From: an uncultured Burkholderiales bacterium
Lineage (GTDB): Bacteria; Pseudomonadota; Gammaproteobacteria; Burkholderiales; Burkholderiaceae_C
DNA: 64,000 nucleotides
Reading direction: 5' to 3'
NCBI GenBank assembly: GCA_903932865.1
Contig: CAIZHQ010000015.1
Location: 124,001 to 188,000 of the forward strand
Numbering within the stretch: position 1 is the stretch's first letter; every line of letters starts with the position of its first letter. This document shows positions 30,571 through 39,691 of the stretch, piece after piece. Position numbers and translations under genes: made by a program. The notes beneath the pieces were generated by a model that ran no database searches, was not told where the DNA came from, and saw only the letters and a program-made list of their open reading frames with translations.

Positions 30571-31560
30571 ATGTCACGGCTTAAACGATCGAATGTTATT
30601 TTTTCCTGCTTGAGTGTTTTGGCCTTAGCGGGTACATCGACACCTCTCACAGCGCAGGAATGGCCCACAAAACCTCTGAAAATCATTGTCCCTTTTAGCG
30701 CAGGTGGTAGCCTTGATGGCACCACACGTCTAGTGGCACTGCGTCTTTCGGAACGTCTACAACAGCAAGTGCTTGTGGAGAACGTGACCGGTGCTGGTGG
30801 CAGCATTGGTTTTCAGCGAGCGATCCAAGCCGCACCTGATGGCTACACCTTCCTCATGGCAGGCGATTCGCCATTGAATCCCAATGCTCCGACGGGCGGC
30901 CCTTATTACACGGTGGATGTGCTGAAGGAGCTTCAACCTGTGGCTTTGGTGAATACTGCTCCCATGGTGTTGGTCACCAACCCATCGATGCCTGTCAAAA
31001 ATCTGAGCGAGTTGGTGGCACTGGCCAAGCGCAACCCCGGCAAATATTCCTACGCTTCATCTGGCATAGGCACATTGCCACATTTGAGCACTGAGATGAT
31101 CAAGCAAGCTGCAGGCTTTCACATGGTGCATATCCCGTACCGGGGCGGTGGGCAGATCGCCAATGATGTGGCGGGCAAGCAAGTCGATCTTGCCATGCTG
31201 ATTGCCGCCTCGGCGACGCCCTTTATTCAAGCCAAGACACTCAAGCCCCTCGCTGTGACCGGCGGCAAACGCTTGGCTCTGTTGCCAGATGTACCGACTG
31301 TGGCAGAGACCCCTGGGATGGAGCAGTTCAGCGTGGTGAGTTGGGCGGGACTCTACGCTCCAGCCAAGACCTCTGCGGCCACGATCAAGCGCCTCAACCA
31401 TGAGGTCGATGAAATTTTGAAGTCTGAAGCGGTGCGCGAAACTTTAGCGCGTGCTGGTGCTTTGCCCGGGGGCGGTTCGCCGTCCGCATTTACCCAATTC
31501 ATTGAGCAGGACCGTATCAAGTTGGGCAAGATTTTGCAGGTCACCCCTTTGCGCGATTGA
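30571..31560 (+). CDS. TctC/Bug-family periplasmic substrate-binding protein
   Basis: A 329-residue secreted binding protein of the tripartite tricarboxylate transporter type. A signal peptide (VIFSCLSVLALAGTSTPLTAQ) is followed by the family start WPTKPLKIIVPFSAGGSLDGTTR. Later motifs include VENVTGAGGSIG, AAPDGYTFLM, and YRGGGQIANDVAGKQVDL near residue 190. No TctA/TctB membrane genes are nearby, common for the expanded Bug families of Burkholderiales. Its place between deaminase and nucleoside hydrolase genes suggests a purine nucleoside or nucleobase ligand, which is inference. It starts 15 bp after the previous stop. Confidence 0.9.
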   Translation: MSRLKRSNVIFSCLSVLALAGTSTPLTAQEWPTKPLKIIVPFSAGGSLDGTTRLVALRLSERLQQQVLVENVTGAGGSIGFQRAIQAAPDGYTFLMAGDSPLNPNAPTGGPYYTVDVLKELQPVALVNTAPMVLVTNPSMPVKNLSELVALAKRNPGKYSYASSGIGTLPHLSTEMIKQAAGFHMVHIPYRGGGQIANDVAGKQVDLAMLIAASATPFIQAKTLKPLAVTGGKRLALLPDVPTVAETPGMEQFSVVSWAGLYAPAKTSAATIKRLNHEVDEILKSEAVRETLARAGALPGGGSPSAFTQFIEQDRIKLGKILQVTPLRD

Positions 31561-31567
31561 GTTGGGT

Positions 31568-32500
31568 GTGCGTGCAATTTGGCTTGACACGGATGCTGGT
31601 TTTGACGACTGGGTGACGATGCTCATGCTGGCGTCCCATCCCGGGCTGCGGTGGTTGGGCGTTGGGGTGGTCGCCGGGAATTCTTCGCTGCCAATCGCTC
31701 TGGCCAATACACTGCGCATCTGTCATCACTATCGTTTGAAAGTGCCCGTGTTTGCAGGCGCCGACCGCCCTTTGAGCGCACCGCTCGAGACTGCAGAGAG
31801 AGTGCTTGGCCCTCAGGGCATGAGAACGACTGGAATGCCTTTGCCTGACATACAAGTGGCCACCGAAAGACTGGACGCGGTGACGGCCCTTGGCAATGCC
31901 TTACGCAACAGTCCGGAGCCAGTCACCGTGCTGGCCATTGGACCGCTGACCAACATTGCTCGTACCTTGCAAGCTGAACCCGCTTTGGTTGAGCGGATTC
32001 ATGAACTGGTGTTGATGGGTGGTTCAACTGAGCGGGGTAACCATACACCTGCAGCAGAGTTCAATATCTACGTGGATCCAGAAGCTGCAGACCTTGTTTT
32101 CAACCAAGCAGGTCTCAAGCGCCGCATGTTCGGTCTCAATGTTTGTCGTCAGGTGCTACTTGAGCGTGCCCATGTGAAGGAGGTTCAGAGTTGGCCCGGT
32201 GAGCGTGCAATGTGGTTGGCGGGTTATCTTGATGCCTATCAGCGTATTCGCCATCTTGATGGCGCTGTTCCCATGCCGCTTTATGACCCTGTCACCTCCG
32301 CATGGCTCCTGCGGCCCGAATTGTTCACCTTTCAAAGCGCGCGTGTTGATATTGAACTGCAAGGCCGCTTTACCCGTGGCATGACGGTTTGTGATTTGCG
32401 CATCGGACAAAGCGTCTTGCCCAATACAGAGATCGCCATGACGGCGGATGGCCCACGGGTCGTCGATGCTGTACTTCAAGCAATTCGGCCAACACTCTGA
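31568..32500 (+). CDS. Inosine/uridine-preferring nucleoside hydrolase family protein
   Basis: Hydrolyses the N-glycosidic bond of ribonucleosides to ribose and base. The N-terminal Ca2+-binding motif LDTDAGFDDW, the conserved VAGNSSLP (VxGNxxL), LAIGPLTNIART near residue 120, LMGGSTERGNHTPAAEFNIYVDPEA near 145-170, and YDPVTSAWLL near 240 define the family. The frame opens inside the preceding gene (31451). Family N-termini fit GTG 31568 (MRAIWLDTD, 310 residues), 7 bp after the binding-protein stop; TTG 31562 is an alternative. ribokinase starts 2 bp after its stop. Confidence 0.88.
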   Translation: MRAIWLDTDAGFDDWVTMLMLASHPGLRWLGVGVVAGNSSLPIALANTLRICHHYRLKVPVFAGADRPLSAPLETAERVLGPQGMRTTGMPLPDIQVATERLDAVTALGNALRNSPEPVTVLAIGPLTNIARTLQAEPALVERIHELVLMGGSTERGNHTPAAEFNIYVDPEAADLVFNQAGLKRRMFGLNVCRQVLLERAHVKEVQSWPGERAMWLAGYLDAYQRIRHLDGAVPMPLYDPVTSAWLLRPELFTFQSARVDIELQGRFTRGMTVCDLRIGQSVLPNTEIAMTADGPRVVDAVLQAIRPTL

Positions 32501-32502
32501 TC

Positions 32503-33432
32503 ATGCTGTTGGTTTTTGGTTCCATCAACGTCGACATGGCCTTTGATGCAGAGGTCTTACCCCAGGCTGGCGAGACCGTGATGGGCAATGGCTACCGCAT
32601 CTCACCGGGAGGCAAAGGGGCCAACCAAGCCCATGCGGCTCGTCTCGATGGTTCTGCGACCACCTTGGTCGGGGCAGTCGGCAACGACGCGATGGCAGAA
32701 ATGGCCTTGCAGGCGCTCACCACCGCAAAGGTCGATTTGTCGCACATACAGCGGCTAAATGGGCAAACCGGCTGCGCCGCCATCGTGGTGGATGGCCAAG
32801 GTGAGAATCAGATTGTGGTGGCACCCGGTGTGAACCTGGCCGCGCGTGCAGACCATGTCTCCGAGGACGTTTTGGCCAAGGCAAATGTCCTGCTGCTGCA
32901 GATGGAGACCGATTATTCACAGAATACCGCCCTGGCTTTGCGTGCGCGACAACTCGGTTGTCCTGTGGTGCTCAATAACGCTCCAGCGAAACCTCTCGGG
33001 GTCGATTTGCTGCAAGCGCTGGATGTTCTGATCGTCAATCAGTCTGAGCTGACCATGACCACTCAAATCTTGGGCATCCGTGCCAGTGACCCTGGTGTTT
33101 TGGTGCAGACCTTGGCACAGCGCTTTTCATTCAACGTGGTGCTGACACTGGGTGGTCAGGGTTTGATCGCCTGTCAGCCAGGGCAACTGCCTTTGATGTT
33201 GCCGGCTCTGATTGTCCCAGTGGTTGATACAACGGGTGCAGGTGACACCTTTTCGGGGGTATTTGCTGCTGCCTTGGTTCGTCATCAGTCCTTTGAACAG
33301 GCGCTGATGCGTGGTCTTGTTGCCGCAGGCCTGTCATGCATGAGGCCCGGAGCACAACTGGGACAACCCAACTTCAAAGATATCGATGCAGCGCTAGCGG
33401 CATACCAGACCTTACACAGGATTGAGCGATGA
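32503..33432 (+). CDS. rbsK: Ribokinase
   Basis: PfkB-family kinase phosphorylating ribose to ribose-5-phosphate. The 309-residue protein has the N-terminal signature LVFGSINVDMAFDAEVLPQ, SPGGKGANQAHAA near residue 40, and the anion-hole/catalytic motif DTTGAGDTFSGVF near residue 245. It is directly downstream of the nucleoside hydrolase (2-bp gap), so the ribose released by that enzyme is its natural substrate. No other rbs genes are present. The aceA relic follows 60 bp later. Confidence 0.92.
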   Translation: MLLVFGSINVDMAFDAEVLPQAGETVMGNGYRISPGGKGANQAHAARLDGSATTLVGAVGNDAMAEMALQALTTAKVDLSHIQRLNGQTGCAAIVVDGQGENQIVVAPGVNLAARADHVSEDVLAKANVLLLQMETDYSQNTALALRARQLGCPVVLNNAPAKPLGVDLLQALDVLIVNQSELTMTTQILGIRASDPGVLVQTLAQRFSFNVVLTLGGQGLIACQPGQLPLMLPALIVPVVDTTGAGDTFSGVFAAALVRHQSFEQALMRGLVAAGLSCMRPGAQLGQPNFKDIDAALAAYQTLHRIER

Positions 33433-33494
33433 GCTTGGGCTGTTTGAGTGGGGTTTGCGGCAGGTGGGCCCTCTCAGCAGTGCATATCCGGTAG

Positions 33495-33710
33495 TTGCCT
33501 CTCGCGTACGACCATGGCGATGGCATGGAGCACGAGACCGAAATGGTGCAAGAGCCCGAATTCGCTGACCGCGAGATGGGTTACATCTTCGTTTCGCACC
33601 AGCAAGAAGTCTGCGCAGGCTACTTTGATGGCGTGACGACTGTGAACCAAGGCGGCTCGTCTTCGGTGAAGGCCCTGAAGTGTTTTACCTAAGAAGAGCA
33701 GTTACTGGGC
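33495..33710 (+). pseudogene. Decayed fragment of isocitrate lyase (3' end)
   Basis: An open frame of 65 codons reads [19 protein letters not shown] and continues through HQQEVCAGYFDGVTT to GGSSSVKAL, matching the last ~65 residues of AceA at 28855-29054 with about a dozen substitutions. It ends early because the GAA codon equivalent to AceA's C-terminal EEE stretch is TAA. All catalytic parts are missing and no start signals fit. It is a remnant of an aceA duplication or of a second aceA gene. Confidence 0.85.
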
Positions 33711-33785
33711 GCCGATTGAAAGTCGTCAGACGGGGCACTTGGATCAATAGCCGTCCGATAAGAGGGTGCCGGGTGGCTTTTCGGG
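33504..33785 (+). repeat. Right copy of direct repeat: aceA 3' end plus degenerate terminator
   Basis: Matches 28855-29165. The terminator arms AGCCGTCC (33749) and GGGTGGCT (33771) keep the same 22-bp spacing as the functional terminator, although the T-run is shortened. The copy has diverged and carries a 26-bp deletion between coding end and terminator. Confidence 0.75.
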
Positions 33786-33802
33786 GTGTCAGAGGAATTC
33801 AT

Positions 33803-33830
33803 GAAAAAAGCCACCCGCGAGGATGGCTTT
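33803..33830 (-). terminator. Rho-independent terminator after icd
   Basis: Read on the reverse strand: AGCCATCC, loop TCGC, GGGTGGCT, then six T residues. It lies 26 bp after the icd stop codon. The stem is the same sequence as that of the aceA terminator. Confidence 0.9.
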
Positions 33831-33855
33831 GCACTGTTGCCCGAGGGCGCTGGCG

Positions 33856-36096
33856 TCAGGCGGCCGCAGCCAAAGCTGCGTTGAAGGTGGCGCTTGGGCA
33901 CATGATGGCTTTGAGCTTTTCCTGAGAGGGGTAAAAGTATCCCCCGATGTCCACAGCATGGCCCTGAACCGCATTGAATTCGGTCACGATTTTCTTTTCT
34001 TGTTCGGTCAGGGTTTTGGCCAGCGGTGCAAACTTGCTTTGCAAAGCCAGATCGTCCGTTTGAGCAGCCAATTCCTGCGCCCAATACATGGCCAGATAAA
34101 ACTGGCTGCCCCGGTTGTCCAGTTGGCCTGTCTTGGGGGAAGGATTTTTGTTGTTGTCCAACAATTTGCCGGTGGCCGCATCCAGGGTTTTGGCCAAGAT
34201 GACGGCTTTTTTGTTGCCTCGCTTGAGGCCCAGGTCTTCCAATGAAACGGCCAAGGCCAGGAATTCGCCCAGCGAGTCCCAGCGCAAGTGGTTTTCTTCT
34301 ACCAGTTGCTGCACATGCTTGGGGGCAGATCCCCCGGCACCGGTTTCGTACATGCCGCCACCCGCCATCAAAGGCACGATGGACAGCATCTTGGCTGAGG
34401 TTCCCAGTTCCATGATCGGGAACAGGTCGGTCAGGTAGTCGCGCAAGATGTTGCCAGTGGCGCTGATGGTGTCAAAGCCGCGTACCACGCGCTCCAACGT
34501 GTAGCGCATCGCGCGCACCTGGCTCATGATTTGAATTTCAAGTCCTGCTGTGTTGTGCTCGTGCAGGTACATCTTGACCTTGGTGATCAGCTGGGCTTCG
34601 TGCGGACGGTACTGATCGAGCCAGAACACCACGGGCATGCCGGAGTTGCGGGCACGTGTCACGGCCAGCTTGACCCAGTCGCGTATCGCCGCGTCTTTGG
34701 TCTGGCACATGCGCCAGATGTCGCCTTCTTCTACGTCCTGGCTGAGCAGCACTTCGCCAGTGTGGATGTCGGTGATGGTGGCCACACCGTCTTCTTGAAT
34801 TTCAAATGTTTTATCGTGCGAGCCGTACTCTTCGGCTTGTTGGGCCATCAGACCCACGTTGGGTACGGTACCCATGGTCTTGGGGTCGAACGCGCCATGC
34901 CATTTGCAGAAGTTGATCATTTCCATGTAGATGCGGGCAAACGTCGACTCAGGCATCACGGCCTTGACGTCTTTCAAACGACCATCGGCACCCCACATTT
35001 TGCCGCCGTTGCGGATCATGGCAGGCATGGAAGCGTCCACGATCACGTCATTGGGCGAATGGAAGTTGGTGATGCCCTTGGCCGAGTCAACCATCGCAAG
35101 CTCGGGTCGACCTTCATGGCATGCATGCAGATCGCGTTTGATTTCGTCTTGTTTTGATTGGGGGAGGGTGGCAACTTTGGCATACAAATCAGCCATGCCG
35201 TTGTTCACATTCACGCCCAGTTCCTTGAACAAAGCGCCGTGCTTGGCAAACGCGTCCTTGTAGAAAATCTTCACGCAGTGGCCGAAAACAATGGGATGAG
35301 AGACCTTCATCATCGTGGCCTTGACGTGCAGAGAGAACATCACGCCCGTCTTGTGGGCGTCTTCGATTTCTTGCTCATAGAACTCGAGCAGCGCCTTTTT
35401 GCTCATGTACATGCTGTCAATGACTTCGCGATCGAGCAAGGCGACCCTGCTTTTGAGGACCATGGTTTTGCCGCTTTTGGTGATCAGCTCCATCTTCACT
35501 TCACGGGCGCGGTCGAGCGTGATGGACTTTTCTCCGTGGTAGAAGTCGCCCGCGTGCATGTGCGAGACGTGCGAGCGCGAGGCTTGGCTCCATTCGGCCA
35601 TGCTGTGCGGGTTCTTGCGGGCAAATTCCTTCACAGCTTTGGGGGCGCGGCGGTCAGAGTTGCCTTCGCGCAGCACCGGGTTCACAGCGGAACCAATGCA
35701 TTTGGCATAACGGGCCTTGATGGCCTTTTCTTCGTCGTTTTTTGGGGCGTCTGGATAGTCGGGCAGTGCGTAAGCCTTGGACTGCAGTTCTTTGATGGCG
35801 GCTGTGAGTTGGCCGACCGAGGCGCTGATGTTGGGCAGCTTGATGATGTTGGTGTCGGCGCGCAGAGTCAGACGGCCGAGCTCGGCCAAGTTGTCAGGCG
35901 CTTTTTGGTCCGCCTTCAGATGATCGGAAAACTCACCCAAGATGCGGCCAGCCAGCGAGATGTCGCTGGTTTCGACCTCAATGCCTGCCGGCTGTGTGAA
36001 GGTGCGAACAATGGGCAAAAAGGCTGCGGTGGCCAACAGGGGCGCTTCATCCGTCAGGGTGTAAATGATTTTGGAGCGTGCTTCAGGCATGGTCAT
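33856..36096 (-). CDS. icd: NADP-dependent isocitrate dehydrogenase, monomeric type
   Basis: Oxidative decarboxylation of isocitrate to 2-oxoglutarate in the TCA cycle. The 746-residue length and the start [21 protein letters not shown] identify the large monomeric class (IDH-II) rather than the ~415-residue dimeric enzyme. Other signatures are [18 protein letters not shown] near residue 140 and a C-terminal region with [17 protein letters not shown]. Two possible starts (36096 and 36090) differ by two residues. It converges on aceA across the nucleoside cassette; both enzymes use isocitrate. A strong terminator follows. Confidence 0.96.
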   Translation of the reverse strand: MTMPEARSKIIYTLTDEAPLLATAAFLPIVRTFTQPAGIEVETSDISLAGRILGEFSDHLKADQKAPDNLAELGRLTLRADTNIIKLPNISASVGQLTAAIKELQSKAYALPDYPDAPKNDEEKAIKARYAKCIGSAVNPVLREGNSDRRAPKAVKEFARKNPHSMAEWSQASRSHVSHMHAGDFYHGEKSITLDRAREVKMELITKSGKTMVLKSRVALLDREVIDSMYMSKKALLEFYEQEIEDAHKTGVMFSLHVKATMMKVSHPIVFGHCVKIFYKDAFAKHGALFKELGVNVNNGMADLYAKVATLPQSKQDEIKRDLHACHEGRPELAMVDSAKGITNFHSPNDVIVDASMPAMIRNGGKMWGADGRLKDVKAVMPESTFARIYMEMINFCKWHGAFDPKTMGTVPNVGLMAQQAEEYGSHDKTFEIQEDGVATITDIHTGEVLLSQDVEEGDIWRMCQTKDAAIRDWVKLAVTRARNSGMPVVFWLDQYRPHEAQLITKVKMYLHEHNTAGLEIQIMSQVRAMRYTLERVVRGFDTISATGNILRDYLTDLFPIMELGTSAKMLSIVPLMAGGGMYETGAGGSAPKHVQQLVEENHLRWDSLGEFLALAVSLEDLGLKRGNKKAVILAKTLDAATGKLLDNNKNPSPKTGQLDNRGSQFYLAMYWAQELAAQTDDLALQSKFAPLAKTLTEQEKKIVTEFNAVQGHAVDIGGYFYPSQEKLKAIMCPSATFNAALAAAA

Positions 36097-36280
36097 CGTG
36101 GTGTATTTTTACAAGATGAAAAAGGAAGCCACCATCTTAAACCACGCATGCCTACATTCGAAACGCAAATGGGCAACTTCATTCAAGGTTTTTATGTCAG
36201 ACGGATCTGCTGCGTTCTACGTCGACCCACCGAGCCCGCCGCCAAGTGCGTCACAAGCCTGTTGCCGCTCGGATTTGTGG

Positions 36281-36341
36281 GAAAATGAAACCTTGCTGTC
36301 GCCTCTCCCCTTCATTCAGCGCGGTCATTGACCGCGTTTTT
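36281..36341 (+). promoter_or_regulatory. thrS leader: -10-like element and terminator-like hairpin
   Basis: A GAAAAT -10-like hexamer (36281-36286) precedes a leader containing CGCGGTC-ATT-GACCGCG (36320-36336), a perfect 7-bp stem followed by five T residues and ending 13 bp before the thrS ATG. It looks like an intrinsic terminator inside the leader, so it could act as an attenuator or mask the ribosome-binding site. The promoter assignment is weak; the hairpin is clear. Confidence 0.5.
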
Positions 36342-36353
36342 GCATTCAATTTC

Positions 36354-38273
36354 ATGGTTCAGATCACGCTTCCCGACGGTTCATTGCGCGAATTCCCCGG
36401 TCCGGTCACTGTGGCCGAAGTGGCGGCCTCTATTGGTGCTGGCTTGGCCAAGGCGGCCTTGGGTGGCAAGGTCAACGGTCAGCTGGTCGACACCAGCTTC
36501 AGCGTGACCTCCAATGCCCAGTTGGCCATCGTGACCGCCAAGGATTCTGACGGCTTGGAATTGATCCGTCATTCCACGGCTCACTTGTTGGCTTATGCTG
36601 TCAAGGGCTTGTTTCCTCAGGCGCAAGTCACGATCGGTCCCGTCATTGAAAACGGCTTTTATTACGACTTTTCCTACAGCCGTCCTTTCACGCCCGATGA
36701 CTTGGTGGCAATCGAAAAGCGCATGACCGAGTTGGCCGCCCAAGACGAGCCCGTGTTGCGTCGTGAGCTGCCTCGCGATGAGGCGGTGGCCCACTTTATG
36801 GCCATGGGCGAGCATTACAAAGCCGAAATCATCGGCAGCATTCCGGCCGACCAAGCGGTCAGCCTGTACCGAGAAGGCGATTTCGAAGACCTGTGTCGCG
36901 GCCCGCACGTCCCCAGCACCGGCAAGCTCAAACACTTCAAGCTTATGAAGGTCGCTGGCGCTTACTGGCGCGGTGACAGCAAAAACGAGATGCTGCAGCG
37001 CGTTTACGGCACCGCATGGGCCAGCAAGGAGGATTTGCAGCAGTACCTGGTGCGCCTGGAAGAAGCCGAAAAGCGCGACCACCGCAAGTTGGGCCGTGAG
37101 CTCGATTTGTTCCACATTGATGAACACGCCCCTGGCTTGGTGTTCTGGCATCCCAAGGGTTGGACCGTGTGGCAGACGGTGGAGCAGTACATGCGTCAGG
37201 TCTATCGGGACAGTGGTTACCACGAAGTCAAAGGCCCACAGATTTTGGACAAAACCTTGTGGGAAAAAACGGGCCACTGGGACAAATACCGCGACAACAT
37301 GTTCACCACCGAGTCGGAAAAGCGAGATTACGCGCTCAAGCCGATGAACTGCCCAGGGCACATCCTGATTTTCAAGCAAGGCATCAAAAGCTACCGGGAC
37401 CTGCCGCTGCGCTACGGCGAATTTGGTCAATGCCATCGCAACGAGCCTTCCGGCGGCTTGCACGGCATCATGCGCGTGCGGGGGTTCACGCAAGATGACG
37501 GTCACATTTTCTGTACCGAAGACCAGATCCTGCCTGAGTGCGACACCTTCACACAGGTGCTCAAAAATGTGTACGCTGATTTTGGCTTCAGCGACATCCT
37601 CTATAAAGTGTCCACGCGCCCGGCAGCCCGAATCGGCTCGGACGAGCTGTGGGACAAGGCCGAAAAAGCACTGATGGACAGCCTTCGACATTCCGGCTGT
37701 GATTTCGTGATTTCTGAGGGCGATGGTGCTTTCTACGGCCCCAAAATTGAGTACACCCTGAAAGACGCCATCGGCCGTGAATGGCAGTGCGGCACGATCC
37801 AGGTTGACTTCAACTTGTCTGAGCGCTTGGATGCGGAGTATGTCGCCGAAGACGGTACGCGCCAGAGGCCGGTGATTCTTCACCGGGCCATCGTGGGCAG
37901 CATGGAGCGTTTCATCGGTATTTTGGTCGAGCAACACGCCGGGGCTTTGCCCACTTGGCTGGCTCCCATCCAGGTTTCCGTGCTCAATATCACGGATGCA
38001 CAGTCTGATTACTGTCGCGAAATCGCTGCAAAACTGCAAAAATCGGTGTCAAATCAAGGCCTTAGGGTACAAATGGACCTGCGCAACGAAAAAATCACGT
38101 ATAAAATAAGAGAGCATTCATTGCAAAAGCTGCCTTACATCCTTGTCGCTGGCGACAAGGAAAAGGCAGCAGGTACCGTCGCTGTGCGCGCCCGAGGTAA
38201 CAAAGACCTTGGTGTGATGTCGATCGATGCGTTCATAGAACTCATTGCTGCCGACATCGCTTCTAAAGCCTGA
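36354..38273 (+). CDS. thrS: Threonyl-tRNA synthetase
   Basis: Class II synthetase of 639 residues (E. coli 642). It has the N-terminal TGS domain ([17 protein letters not shown]), the editing domain with [13 protein letters not shown] (HxxxH zinc site) near residue 72 and [16 protein letters not shown] near 181, and the catalytic core. The core shows [12 protein letters not shown] (zinc Cys) near residue 330, [21 protein letters not shown] and the C-terminal anticodon domain. The frame opens at 36246, but ATG 36354 fits the family. It is the first gene of the thrS-infC-rpmI-rplT-pheS-pheT-ihfA operon. Confidence 0.97.
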   Translation: MVQITLPDGSLREFPGPVTVAEVAASIGAGLAKAALGGKVNGQLVDTSFSVTSNAQLAIVTAKDSDGLELIRHSTAHLLAYAVKGLFPQAQVTIGPVIENGFYYDFSYSRPFTPDDLVAIEKRMTELAAQDEPVLRRELPRDEAVAHFMAMGEHYKAEIIGSIPADQAVSLYREGDFEDLCRGPHVPSTGKLKHFKLMKVAGAYWRGDSKNEMLQRVYGTAWASKEDLQQYLVRLEEAEKRDHRKLGRELDLFHIDEHAPGLVFWHPKGWTVWQTVEQYMRQVYRDSGYHEVKGPQILDKTLWEKTGHWDKYRDNMFTTESEKRDYALKPMNCPGHILIFKQGIKSYRDLPLRYGEFGQCHRNEPSGGLHGIMRVRGFTQDDGHIFCTEDQILPECDTFTQVLKNVYADFGFSDILYKVSTRPAARIGSDELWDKAEKALMDSLRHSGCDFVISEGDGAFYGPKIEYTLKDAIGREWQCGTIQVDFNLSERLDAEYVAEDGTRQRPVILHRAIVGSMERFIGILVEQHAGALPTWLAPIQVSVLNITDAQSDYCREIAAKLQKSVSNQGLRVQMDLRNEKITYKIREHSLQKLPYILVAGDKEKAAGTVAVRARGNKDLGVMSIDAFIELIAADIASKA

Positions 38274-38358
38274 AGGTGAGTTTCGCCACAAGCTCTGGCC
38301 CGTGGGCACAAAGATGGATGGGCTGCTTTTTGCAGTTTTTCCCGTAAAGGATTGAGTC

Positions 38359-38958
38359 ATCGCTACCGAATTTCGTGATCGTCGCCAACGCGAAGAACGT
38401 AAACACCGTTTGAACCGTGAAATCATGGCCCCAGAAGTCCGTGTTTCCGGCCCTGAAAATGAGCCCATGGGCATTCTGTCTCTTGCAGAGGCATTGCGTC
38501 TTGCCGGCGAAATGGATGTGGACTTGGTTGAAATTGCCGCCACCGCCAGTCCGCCCGTGTGTCGACTGATGGACTACGGCAAGTTCAAGTACCAAGAGCA
38601 AAAGCGTGCGGCAGAAGCCAAAGCCAAGCAAACGGTCATTGACATCAAGGAAGTCAAATTCCGACCGGGTACGGACGACGGTGACTACAACATCAAGATG
38701 CGCAACATTCGCCGGTTTTTGGCCGATGGTGACAAATGCAAAATCACTTTGCGTTTCCGTGGTCGTGAAATCACCCACCAAGAGTTGGGTTTGGCGCTGC
38801 TCAACCGAATTCGCGATGATTTGGCCGATTCGATCGTTGTTGAGCAGTTTCCCAAACTGGAAGGTCGCCAGATGATCATGATGATCGCGCCTGGCCGTAA
38901 AAAGCCTGCTGTGGGTGGCAAGACTTCAGATGCTTCTGCACCTGTTGAGTCGGCTTAA
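38359..38958 (+). CDS. infC: Translation initiation factor IF-3, rare AUC start
   Basis: Prevents premature 50S joining and proofreads start codons. The annotated-looking start TTG 38410 is internal. The frame is open back to an in-frame TGA at 38353-38355, and the only plausible start is ATC 38359, 7 nt after a good AAAGGA (38346-38351). This adds the family N-terminus [20 protein letters not shown], giving 199 residues. Core signatures are [30 protein letters not shown] and [18 protein letters not shown] rare start is typical for infC because IF-3 discriminates against it (autoregulation). Confidence 0.93.
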   Translation: MATEFRDRRQREERKHRLNREIMAPEVRVSGPENEPMGILSLAEALRLAGEMDVDLVEIAATASPPVCRLMDYGKFKYQEQKRAAEAKAKQTVIDIKEVKFRPGTDDGDYNIKMRNIRRFLADGDKCKITLRFRGREITHQELGLALLNRIRDDLADSIVVEQFPKLEGRQMIMMIAPGRKKPAVGGKTSDASAPVESA

Positions 38959-38970
38959 AAAAAGAATTTG

Positions 38971-39062
38971 ACCGGCTTTCGGGCTGGTTAAATCAAAAGC
39001 TGCCTGAGGGCGGCTTTTGTTAAAAGTGGCTCGGGGCCAACAAGGCTGCAAATTTTTTGCAG
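38971..39062 (+). promoter_or_regulatory. Three successive hairpins in the infC-rpmI gap
   Basis: Hairpin 1 (38971-38988) is a 6-bp stem with loop TTTCGG. Hairpin 2 has arms AAAAGCTGCC / GGCGGCTTTT (38995-39018), a 10-bp terminator-like stem. Hairpin 3 has arms CTGCAAA / TTTGCAG (39046-39062). This 137-bp gap precedes rpmI-rplT. In E. coli L20 represses translation by binding structured RNA here, so an equivalent role is plausible but not shown. Confidence 0.55.
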
Positions 39063-39095
39063 ACGCCTCACGAGCACAATTAAAGGAGCATGAAT

Positions 39096-39299
39096 ATGCC
39101 CAAGATGAAGACCAAAAGCAGCGCCAAAAAGCGCTTCCGTGTTCGTCCCGGTGGAACCGTTAAACGCGGCCAAGCCTTCAAACGTCACATCCTGACCAAG
39201 AAGACCACCAAAAACAAGCGCCACCTTCGCGGTGCAGTCGCTGTGCATGAGACCAATATGGGTCACATCGCTCAGATGCTGCCCATGGCTGGCCTGTAA
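39096..39299 (+). CDS. rpmI: 50S ribosomal protein L35
   Basis: Small basic ribosomal protein of 67 residues: [20 protein letters not shown] at the start and [20 protein letters not shown] at the end. Two ATGs compete. GGAG (39085-39088) is 7 nt before ATG 39096 but only 1 nt before ATG 39090, and the family begins MPKMKTK, so 39096 is chosen. rplT follows 25 bp later. Confidence 0.96.
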   Translation: MPKMKTKSSAKKRFRVRPGGTVKRGQAFKRHILTKKTTKNKRHLRGAVAVHETNMGHIAQMLPMAGL

Positions 39300-39324
39300 T
39301 CACTGACGAACAAGGAGAATAAAT

Positions 39325-39687
39325 ATGCCTCGCGTTAAACGTGGTGTAACGGCACGCGCCCGTCACAAGAAAGTTTTGGCCCTTGCAAAAGGTTTCCGCG
39401 GTCGCCGCGGCAACGTCTTCCGTATCGCCAAACAGGCGGTGATGAAGGCTGGCCAATACGCCTACCGTGACCGCCGCACCAAAAAGCGTGTGTTCCGTCA
39501 GTTGTGGATTGCCCGTATCAACGCCGCTGCGCGTGAATGCGGTCTGACCTACAGCCAGTTCGCCAACGGCCTGAAGAAGGCTGCTATCGAAATCGACCGT
39601 AAGATGCTGGCGGACATCGCCGTGCACGACAAGGCCGCTTTTGCTGGCATCGTGAACCAAGTCAAAGCCAAATTGGCTGCAGCTTGA
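39325..39687 (+). CDS. rplT: 50S ribosomal protein L20
   Basis: Early-assembly 23S rRNA-binding protein of 120 residues and likely translational repressor of its own operon. It begins [20 protein letters not shown] and contains [20 protein letters not shown] and [26 protein letters not shown] lies 8-13 nt upstream of the ATG. A strong terminator follows before pheS. Confidence 0.97.
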   Translation: MPRVKRGVTARARHKKVLALAKGFRGRRGNVFRIAKQAVMKAGQYAYRDRRTKKRVFRQLWIARINAAARECGLTYSQFANGLKKAAIEIDRKMLADIAVHDKAAFAGIVNQVKAKLAAA

Positions 39688-39691
39688 GTCC

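Larger units (their letters stand above)
33433..33855. other. 423-bp region between rbsK and icd: aceA relic and terminators
   Basis: Contains no intact gene. It holds the decayed aceA 3' end (33495-33710), a degenerate copy of the aceA terminator, and the icd terminator on the reverse strand. It forms the right junction of the putative inserted cassette. Confidence 0.7.

Noticed and set aside
33404..33500. Insertion-sequence ends at the cassette junction
   Set aside because: No transposase fragment or terminal inverted repeat was visible at either junction; homologous recombination at aceA explains the repeats better.
36381..38039. 552-codon frame antisense to thrS
   Set aside because: Shadow frame; ThrS is complete with all class II motifs on the + strand.
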